A stretch of 26,431 nucleotides of DNA from RGIG1681 sp045650505 (GTDB lineage: Bacteria; Bacillota; Clostridia; Christensenellales; UBA1242): the NCBI GenBank assembly GCA_045650505.1, contig JAZRRE010000022.1:1-26431 (forward strand), in the 5' to 3' direction. The translations under genes were made by a program, and so were the position numbers. Below, in pieces: positions 23,101 to 26,431 of this stretch. The notes beneath the pieces were generated by a model. That model had not been told where the DNA came from and made no database searches. It worked only from the letters and a program-made list of their open reading frames with translations. Positions within the stretch are counted from its first letter, which is position 1; every line of letters starts with the position of its first letter.

Positions 23101-25299
23101 GGACGTGATTATAGCACAGCACCATTCTATTCTGCAGGTCCAAACTATGATTCTGCACCATCACTTTCAATCTATTTGCAAGGAAATGGTCCATTGTCTG
23201 GTTGGGGTTCATATTGGAATAATACTACATCTGGCAAAAAGGCAAATGTGTTCTATAATTATTCAAAAATGCCACATGGAACAATTACACAATTAAATAC
23301 AGCAAAGCCTTTAGTTCAAGACGCAGATGGAATCTTTAAAGTTGATTTGACATCAAAACTTACAAGCACAACAGCTGCTGGTTTGAAAATTACTGCAGAT
23401 TATTTTGTTAATGTTCGTTTTGAGTATATGATTTATGGTTCAGATAATGCTGTTGATATGTGTATTGAACTTAATGGTTCAACTTATCCGGTTTCGCTTA
23501 AAGGCAGCCGAACAACAACTTATCAATATTATTCAGTTCTTTTAGCGAAAGATGAGTATTTGAAGATAATGATTAACAACTCAAGCTGCTCAACTGTTGC
23601 TTGTGGATTGTATATTAAAAATCTTCGTATAGAACCTATTGAAAAATATGGTAGTTACGATTTTAGCAAATCTGGAAATGTGTTAACATCAACAAATAAT
23701 GGTGTTCATAATTCAGAATCAGGTTTCACTTATTATGCAACAGAGCATTGTGAACTTTCATTTGGTTATAGAAACTATAGTCAATCAAGTTATGACTATA
23801 TTGTGGGATATTTAAATGGAACATCAAAGATTTCTGGATATCAATCTTCATCTTCATATAAGAGCTATTCTGTTACTATGAAACCAGGTGACTATTTCTC
23901 TATTTATTTCAAGAAAAATGGTTCAACAAACAGTTATGATGACAAAGGTTATGTTCAATATTTCTATGTTGCAATGATTCAAGAATGGAGTTTTGATGAG
24001 CTGAATTATACATCATTAACCGGATATTCAAATGCTGCCTATAGCAACGCAAAAGTTGGTGAAGCATTTGATATTATTGGTCAATGGACAAACTTGTCAG
24101 TTACTACTGTTAATGGTTGGGAAGTGTTGTATAAACGAATAAAAACAACAAAATATAATGCTCAAATGAGATTTGTGTTGTTCAACCATAATGGTATTAG
24201 CAATTGTAATAGTGGAGATTTAGCTTCAAGTTCAAAAACTCTTGTTGGACCATATATGCAAGTAACAACATCTACACCTGGAAATGGTGATAATATTTCA
24301 ACTTCGGTAGCGTATGGTTGCTTCTTGCCTGATATGTATAAAATTTCAATTGTAACATTAACAATTCCAACGCCTGGAAGCTATTATTTGGCATTTAATA
24401 TGGGTGGAATTGCTGATGGTCAGACAGTTGAATTAGATTTATATTGTTTAGATTATCTTGGTGTTGAAGTTTATTCTATTTCAACCTACACTTATCCTGA
24501 TTCAGCGTTTGATAACTGGACATCAAATGCGGCATCTACCAGCGGTTATGGAACTTATCATGATAGGTCTTATGATGCTACAACATATCATAGCACTGTT
24601 AAGAGTGGAGATTACTTCTTCCGTTCAGGTAATAAAGGTGTTCAAACTTCTATTTCAACAACTAAATATGTTGCTCCTGCTGATGGTTTAGTTTCATTTA
24701 ATTACAAGGTTGAAAGTGAAACTGGTCACGATACATTCCATTTATACTTAAACAATGCAACAGCACCAATATTAATTAGAACAGGATATGTGAGTGGTTC
24801 ATATTATGTTTCTGTAAAGAAAGGTGATATACTTAAATTTGTATTTAGAAAAGATGTTTCGGTTGATAAAGGTATTGATGCCGTTGAGATAACGAACTTT
24901 AAATTTAAGAAAACGTTTGTGTTCAATGATGATGGTGATGGAACGTATTCATCAACAAATGCAGGTGTTCAAAACTCTGAATGTGTTTATGTTGTTCATA
25001 CCGGTGTATCACCTAGCACTTACGATGGATTATATCCAAGTCCAAAGACTAGCGGAACTGCAAGTATTAATTTAAGCTTTAGTCGTGAGTTGATTCATGA
25101 TAAGGTTGAAATTTATGATGATAAAGGTAATTTGTTATTTACATCAAGAGGTATGACTAGCACAAGCAAAAATTTAAGCTTTTCAGTTTCGGGCAGTTCT
25201 GGTCCAATTTGCTTTATTATTAAATATATTAAAGATGGTTCAATTGATACAGGTACTGATTTAGTTTCTATTGATAAGATTCAATTAACCTTAAGTTAG
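14188..25299 (+). CDS. Giant multi-domain BspA/InlB-like exported protein (3703 aa)
   Basis: One uninterrupted frame covers 42% of the window. ATG 14188 follows AAAGGA at nine bases. Residues about 8-31 form one hydrophobic segment after a basic start, serving as a signal peptide (possible cut after V-L-A31) or an uncleaved membrane anchor. Residues about 35-600 are a beta-rich region I cannot assign; about 600-812 is another unassigned Ser/Thr/Gly-rich region. Residues 814-1669 hold eight InlB-type repeats, and 1670-1922 two diverged ones. A cap (about 1929-1981) opens the first LRR_5 block (to ~2720); a second cap (about 2732-2779) opens a shorter block (to ~2975). Residues 3046-3703 are beta-rich, jelly-roll-like modules. 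There is no LPxTG motif, sorting tail or SLH domain, so attachment is unclear. Promoter and terminator are its own. A role as adhesin or glycan/protein binder follows from the repeat families; the target is unknown. Confidence 0.92.
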   Translation: MNKLKKSIKAIIISICAVVVLAGSIVGAVLANKDKPVNEMPNSASNVSVCNLTDEQKLLSKKINDSVTSKNTTVSKYDYSKFYFENDSQVDFDLVEAIYENYFTYKTVYGKTIYVRSHEADGKIYFKELFEALNVVEEREFELVFESNENYAYGAYGYQDAEGYIAKRVVVDLTDVSNIKILKEFEARAETFDDLASEIVLNKSIILKTSYFVNIERNFNSMLDVQIYDYNCNLLDNVSGFGSFDYKSFEDNCFYYVVGNDVCVGSFVNDEFKVYSLEENNESLYNYTISENYTFIEKISLADIEDLDAVDGKVYDYYYVDMNTGDIQEIELEDGYVKATFSSESLNGYYFVYMQKANVYSTDFEENGLMVYYKADGEVVLKYLTDTIEEKVIFIQNNNFVTKYSVYTFEKSVLAKKVKTFGENAKIQNVLVNNSTYVVFDGRLYYVYDINGDKVFEQGMSLICSYGNGIYYAIEQDELYLMNVNSKTISKVANFANDETQYNMISIMYGGGYYFTKNVDDNNYSMFDYNQNLVYNNVTSFEIIDKNTSYVNIVLKNGQKVSIDLNSLVYSIEGVSTDTSEPIETYASSSGTNWSATGGKDETNKHSWGMLTASNGKYASSGKFVWAGSGFVVSMVGDSTATFSFNYNTGTVSITNTFAITRVKKNVAEHNSSNQTHSIILDVDYHYNIVVNQWDDHVGDLRGMEDVSLDDVYSFVYDYILDSSKDYAEANNASNYKENSSYETVRYGGSFTLSANLTCIGGRLSGYSALVISGNSPTFTASLSSGSNSLPAAKLYTSHKRVDWKTYAVYTPNTYTVSYDYKGGSAGSKAPTAFTYGVAGGSGDKEISNPTKLGYTFTGWSISGMSNNCTHWWGGTSHGTGTSASSVTATTGYLNLTATHNGTVTFTANWRANKYKIIYNLNDTTKIDNITYSASLGTNKPVDMEYGVAGGPDDEAISNPTRLGFTFTGWDISGMSSDCTHYWGGKDRGKVTTASKVKDDFGFLNLTSVDGGEVTFKANWTANTYSIDYRLNDGGDGSAHYGTYYPASFSFGTPQTISNPKRTGYTFTGWSISEMTIDCEHYWGGSAQGKGATASSIKATASFKNLRSNGSASVVFLANWSANTYKVTFDMNNPNGVTNDISSFSDETLTYNTAKLFTTVPTKTGYIFSHWNVSNMDEKSSVTGDKIIHKHRASTSESWTDVEGTSVNNLTLPRQVMNLHSTGGTVKFTAQWTPITYNLTYDANSGVFNSDTNNPTKATYDQSFTITTPIRHGYNFTSWTVKVGSAAGTSQTLSALYPNTADYSFINLTTTKDVTVKFTANWSPVVYKINFVYNNPTKTNDSTTATFASWKNIANPTRMGYIFDYWEITGTSACGHTSSCACFTSADGGQCSHYYNNSNSDSGATRFRGESLASCKATYYKNLHCVKDGTVTFTAHWIKKTYKVINAGALYGATISTEYPKYDDVFSMTATTSAPTGYHFNGWSITGANNKDENTSETVTHIYGTTSSPSTTFTGTSKTVGKTVMYFKNLSSNNWVDDNSTAAVVTITPVWEPNTYTITFDMNNPNRVTTDITQKSNITATYDVAYNIANPTKAGYTFKGWALSGLTTESDCYHYYGNSSTSMTLFVADPSGAYKDSETAQYILLKSTYYKNLRSGAGNALLKAYWQANTYTITYHYIPASFNVANYNASQLFTHINIPKTMTSTKTVQVVYDTKYKALDAKNSLGEVVFALPVGLKFKLWTISASTLSANTQLAKYNSSNVVVTNQSDSILPNEERIYGPGKDSDGTLNWKHYASDIHLYACYDLAGINLRYYGPSAASGKNDLSKYSNLPAANTNVKYTEFIRFADYTKVVDGINLMGWMISADYFSVGQLTEHSVTIFEYKGGQYIAYQGSPAYWNYTNVDAYSYEDPTYFLYAVYSDDYSGSTHALDFTYYDNSSGSLGAHFSSKFYSVKGEDDSITSVKIPRIYNDGLHGWLPVEFIDSDAFSHYEYLTTAIWFDSIREIGGFAFEECTRLSTFTLNEGLSVINVYAFYGCSTITSLSMPSTLRIIDEDAFDGCTNVSSLSLNEGLLTISHYAFYNLSKVTSLSLPSTLVGEIGEYAFSYIQMTSVTIPKGVTTLGYACFYQCTKLATVTFATGSALKSIEGSAFNRTAITTISLPNSVTSIGNYAFYICSKLATVTLPDSLTTLGNSVFYDCSALTAVTIPKGLTSIPANTFYGCAKLAAVTIYNGITSIGDTAFYGCSSLTTLTIPNSVTSIGKSALSGCSKLATLSIPFVGKTAATTTASEYIIGYIFGASGATNNSSYVPTTLKTIYVTNDTSINANAFNGCANLTHLYINKGVTSIGQNAFNGCTALVELSLPFVGTSKTETTNCYLGYFFGQTSASSTTTSVPSTLKTVHITNATFVGDYAFYYAPVTTVNLNEGITEIKTYAFASSGVTSITLPKTVTKIGTAAFLNATALASANFNDGLTSIGASAFKASKIAKAVIPQSVTSIGANAFENCASLTTIVLFDGVTSIGDYAFSGTAVTSIKIPKTVTTVASRLFYNCKSLSSVTLHDSITSIGIGSFYVTPALTSITLPNSLTTISDFAFEKSGLTSIYIPDSVTTLAREAFDGCASLSSVRLSNNIATIGYEAFMGTAITRIEIPASVTNIQYRAFKNCTALVEILCFGAVATFGIATETPFAGCEVIDYFYYGGSSTTFYSNISGYNESHLFKNSRYQEMTYVYNFDHMQFTYHDGYYSFKAKGTIASGDSMVIPATYNDGVHGRYHVKVIEEKAFESQTAMTSVNLSSSVEYIYDRAFYNCTALTTANIPSSVSYIGGYAFYGCAAITSILTIPAQVVHIEDYTFYNCQKAGFKFAANAQCEYIGIYAFYYASYNAASANRYLMTIPSDVEYIGAHAFRTAKYMFTGELKIPAGLLYMGRGAFYDCDYITMVSIPTSLDSIEEYTFFSCANLSVVYIPNTVKSIAGRDYSTAPFYSAGPNYDSAPSLSIYLQGNGPLSGWGSYWNNTTSGKKANVFYNYSKMPHGTITQLNTAKPLVQDADGIFKVDLTSKLTSTTAAGLKITADYFVNVRFEYMIYGSDNAVDMCIELNGSTYPVSLKGSRTTTYQYYSVLLAKDEYLKIMINNSSCSTVACGLYIKNLRIEPIEKYGSYDFSKSGNVLTSTNNGVHNSESGFTYYATEHCELSFGYRNYSQSSYDYIVGYLNGTSKISGYQSSSSYKSYSVTMKPGDYFSIYFKKNGSTNSYDDKGYVQYFYVAMIQEWSFDELNYTSLTGYSNAAYSNAKVGEAFDIIGQWTNLSVTTVNGWEVLYKRIKTTKYNAQMRFVLFNHNGISNCNSGDLASSSKTLVGPYMQVTTSTPGNGDNISTSVAYGCFLPDMYKISIVTLTIPTPGSYYLAFNMGGIADGQTVELDLYCLDYLGVEVYSISTYTYPDSAFDNWTSNAASTSGYGTYHDRSYDATTYHSTVKSGDYFFRSGNKGVQTSISTTKYVAPADGLVSFNYKVESETGHDTFHLYLNNATAPILIRTGYVSGSYYVSVKKGDILKFVFRKDVSVDKGIDAVEITNFKFKKTFVFNDDGDGTYSSTNAGVQNSECVYVVHTGVSPSTYDGLYPSPKTSGTASINLSFSRELIHDKVEIYDDKGNLLFTSRGMTSTSKNLSFSVSGSSGPICFIIKYIKDGSIDTGTDLVSIDKIQLTLS
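16627..19953 (+). repeat. Ten InlB-type repeats inside the giant protein
   Basis: Repeat units begin near residues 814, 914, 1024, 1124, 1236, 1326, 1441 and 1555, with two diverged units from 1670 and about 1807. Each starts with x-T-Y-x-[IV]-x-[FY]-x-x-N, has G-Y-x-F-x-x-W in the middle, and ends in V-T-F-x-A-x-W. They are 90-115 residues long, longer than a standard ~70-residue InlB B-repeat, because of an insertion after the central W that often carries C-x-H followed by aromatics. Confidence 0.85.
19972..20130 (+). repeat. LRR cap module, first copy (within giant gene)
   Basis: Residues about 1929-1981 read L-D-F-T-Y-Y-D, then a strand region, I-P-x-I-Y-N-D-G-L-H-G, and V-E-F-I, leading directly into the first leucine-rich repeat. 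It matches the second copy at 22381-22524. Confidence 0.65.
20149..22347 (+). repeat. First BspA/LRR_5 repeat block of the giant protein
   Basis: Around thirty units of about 23 residues follow the pattern I-G-x-x-A-F-x-x-C-x-x-L-x-x-[VI]-x-[IL]-P-x-x-[VL]-x-x. The block is interrupted by two ~56-residue P-F-V-G inserts and ends in a non-repeat segment. Confidence 0.88.
21001..21432 (+). repeat. Two related P-F-V-G / G-Y-x-F-G inserts in the LRR block
   Basis: Copy 1 (21001-21180) and copy 2 (21265-21432) share L-S-[IL]-P-F-V-G, a Ser/Thr-rich stretch, G-Y-[IF]-F-G, then V-P-[TS]-T-L-K-T-[IV]-x-[VI]-T-N, separated by one ordinary LRR unit. Inserts of this kind occur in other BspA-like proteins as far as I recall. 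Confidence 0.7.
22381..22524 (+). repeat. LRR cap module, second copy (within giant gene)
   Basis: Residues about 2732-2779 contain F-T-Y-H-D, M-V-I-P-A-T-Y-N-D-G-V-H-G and V-I-E-E-K-A-F. The Y-N-D-G-x-H-G signature and the spacing to the first LRR repeat match the copy at 19972-20130. Confidence 0.65.
22510..23106 (+). repeat. Second BspA/LRR_5 block of the giant protein
   Basis: About eight units of the A-F-Y-x-C-x-x-[IL] type, more divergent than the first block, end at residue ~2975 before a linker rich in Ser, Gly, Tyr and Asn. Confidence 0.8.
23323..25296 (+). repeat. C-terminal tandem beta-rich modules of the giant protein
   Basis: Modules at residues about 3046-3151, 3152-3266, 3432-3575 and 3576-3703 share elements: S-T-N-x-G-V-x-N-S-E near the start of the second and last, and K-x-G-D-x-[LF]-x-[FI]-x-[FY]-x-K with following S-x-D near the end of several. 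Residues 3267-3431 form a different module. The arrangement suggests carbohydrate-binding-like jelly rolls; that fold is an inference. Confidence 0.55.
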
Positions 25300-25308
25300 T
25301 GTTGATTC

Positions 25309-25339
25309 AAAAAAGATTGGGGAAACCCAATCTTTTTTT
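25309..25339 (+). terminator. Strong terminator after the giant gene
   Basis: GATTGGG (25315-25321) pairs with CCCAATC (25326-25332) around a GAAA tetraloop. The stem is extended by six A-T pairs and ends in a T tract, ten bases after the stop codon. Confidence 0.93.
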
Positions 25340-25376
25340 ATGCATAAATTTATTGATTTTAATCATAGAATTTAAA

Positions 25377-26393
25377 ATGAAAAAATATTTTTTTTGTTTC
25401 AAAATTATGATTTTATTAATATGTTCAATTGTTGGTGTGGGGTTTGTTTCCGGCGCAGAAATTTATCAATTTTTTGTTAAGTTTGGAAAGTTTTCATATT
25501 TTGGAGTATTTGTATTTTTTGTTTTAATTTTTGCGCTAACAAACAAAATCTTACGGCAAAATCAAAGTGAACAAAATGTGTTTAAAATGAATATTTTAAC
25601 TAAAATAGTGTCAAATAATACATTTTTGACAAAATCTAAATTAAAATCAAAATTGTTGTTTGTTAACATATTAATGATGGCGTCGGCAATGTTTGCAGGG
25701 TTATTTAATTTAATTTTTAAATTATATTTCCATAACCATTTATTAATATTAATTTTTGCGCTATCTATAATTTTTCTTGTGCTTTATTTTGGTATTTCGG
25801 GACTTCAAAAATTTGATTATTTTGTGATTGTTTTGCTTGGGATTATATTGTGTTGTTTCTGTTTTTGTTCTAATGATATTAGTTTAAATCAAAATGCATT
25901 TTTTATATTTGAATTTAAAAATTTAATTTTTTCTGGTTTGTTTTCTGCGATTTATGTATTTATGAATATTGTTCAGATTCAACCGATTTTAAGTGAAAAA
26001 AATATTCAGTTGAGTGGCAAAGAGAGAAAGGGTTTTGCCTTTGGTTTTTCCTTGATTTTAACAATTATATTGTTTGTTTTTGTTAGGTTTTTTAATGCAA
26101 ATTTATATCTTAAAAATAGTCAAATGCCGTTTTTAAATTACTTTAGTTGCAAAGGTGGGGTTGTTTATTTAATTTATGTTATCGGGCTGTTTTTGGCGTT
26201 ATTTTCATCTTTAATCACAACTCTTGTTGGTGTTAAATCAAGATTAAATAAAAGGTTAAATTCAAATCTTTTATCAAGCGTTGGGGCGATTGTTTTAAGC
26301 TCGGCAATTAGCTTGATTGGTTTTTCAAATTTTATTTCTATAGTGTATCCAATTGTTGGAATTATAAATTTTGTTATATATGTATTTTTATAG
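25377..26393 (+). CDS. YkvI-family membrane transporter
   Basis: The 338-aa product is a polytopic membrane protein with about ten hydrophobic segments. The N-terminal C-S-I-V-G-V-G-F-V-S-G-A-E-I-Y-Q-F-F (residues 16-33) matches the first helix of the YkvI family, where G-x-G-F-x-S-G-x-E-x-x-x-F-F is characteristic and forms an unwound, probably substrate-binding helix in the LeuT-like fold. Length agrees with the family. Substrates are not established; an amino acid or small organic solute is the usual guess. ATG 25377 is the first methionine that gives a normal N-terminus. A longer frame from 25299 would run through the preceding terminator hairpin and is rejected. No clear ribosome site or promoter is visible in the short gap, so initiation is uncertain. 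It uses very A+T-rich codons, with many Phe and Ile residues, as is usual for membrane proteins in such genomes. Confidence 0.8.
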   Translation: MKKYFFCFKIMILLICSIVGVGFVSGAEIYQFFVKFGKFSYFGVFVFFVLIFALTNKILRQNQSEQNVFKMNILTKIVSNNTFLTKSKLKSKLLFVNILMMASAMFAGLFNLIFKLYFHNHLLILIFALSIIFLVLYFGISGLQKFDYFVIVLLGIILCCFCFCSNDISLNQNAFFIFEFKNLIFSGLFSAIYVFMNIVQIQPILSEKNIQLSGKERKGFAFGFSLILTIILFVFVRFFNANLYLKNSQMPFLNYFSCKGGVVYLIYVIGLFLALFSSLITTLVGVKSRLNKRLNSNLLSSVGAIVLSSAISLIGFSNFISIVYPIVGIINFVIYVFL

Positions 26394-26431
26394 TTTTTTG
26401 TTGATAACTTGTCAAATTGTTAATAACTTTG

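Noticed and set aside
20149..23106. Regular short DNA repeats that could be mistaken for a CRISPR or tandem satellite array.
   Set aside because: The periodicity is about 69 bases, stays in one reading frame and varies mainly at synonymous or surface positions; it reflects leucine-rich repeats in protein.
25100..25299. A cell-wall sorting signal at the C-terminus of the giant protein.
   Set aside because: No LPxTG-like motif, hydrophobic tail or basic end is present; the protein ends in a beta-rich segment.
25299..25376. Upstream extension of the YkvI-family gene to 25299.
   Set aside because: It would translate through the terminator hairpin of the giant gene, with no ribosome site, and adds residues that do not fit the family's first helix.
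26394..26431. GTTGATAAC and GTTAATAAC at the window end as a possible regulatory repeat.
   Set aside because: The stretch is cut by the window end and too short and A+T-rich to judge.

Overview
The window is strongly A+T-rich with very high coding density, and every gene lies on the + strand. The gene order (yqfD remnant, ybeY, era, yqzL-like, recO, then ppdK, dnaG, rpoD, trmK) follows the yqfD-ybeY-era-recO-dnaG-sigA block of Bacillota. Together with a YqfD sporulation-family protein, consensus vegetative promoters and AGGAGG-type ribosome sites, this points to a low-GC Bacillota (Clostridia-like, probably an uncultured gut or host-associated lineage). TGA is used as a stop (dnaG, trmK), so the code is standard. 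The taxonomic reading is inference from gene content.

Layout. (1) 2-577: C-terminal part of a YqfD-family protein, closed by a hairpin terminator. (2) 663-3434: an operon with its own promoter, ybeY, era, a YqzL-like small gene, recO and an unrecognised 111-aa protein built from two copies of one unit; terminator at 3443. (3) 3620-4213: a stand-alone unrecognised 197-aa protein with two CxxC pairs, with its own promoter and terminator. (4) 4470-7130: ppdK, monocistronic, with an extended -10 promoter, two upstream palindromes, a 5' leader hairpin and codon use typical of a highly expressed gene. (5) 7302-9602: a surface lipoprotein with one InlB-type repeat and BspA-type leucine-rich repeats. 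(6) 9739-14073: dnaG-rpoD-trmK-zinc-ribbon protein operon with overlapping start and stop codons. (7) 14188-25299: one giant 3703-aa exported protein. (8) 25377-26393: a YkvI-type membrane transporter. The longest gene-free stretch is about 256 bases (4214-4469).

The housekeeping part covers rRNA maturation and ribosome assembly (YbeY, Era), recombination (RecO), replication priming (DnaG), primary transcription (RpoD), tRNA modification (TrmK) and pyruvate/PEP conversion (PpdK). Two BspA-like surface proteins flank the dnaG-rpoD operon and share an architecture: export signal, InlB-type repeats, a cap, then LRR_5-type repeats. The giant one multiplies this design. It has an unassigned ~600-residue N-terminal region, eight clear and two diverged InlB-like repeats, of which several carry a Cys-x-His-aromatic insertion, two LRR blocks each introduced by a related cap, and a C-terminal set of beta-rich modules.

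The most unusual material is the repeat insertion and modular design of the giant protein, the internally duplicated 111-aa protein in the ybeY-era-recO operon, and the start of recO, which has no visible ribosome site, a repeated A+T-rich motif upstream and a perfect terminator-like hairpin inside its first codons. Nothing seen amounts to a defence system, mobile element or CRISPR locus.
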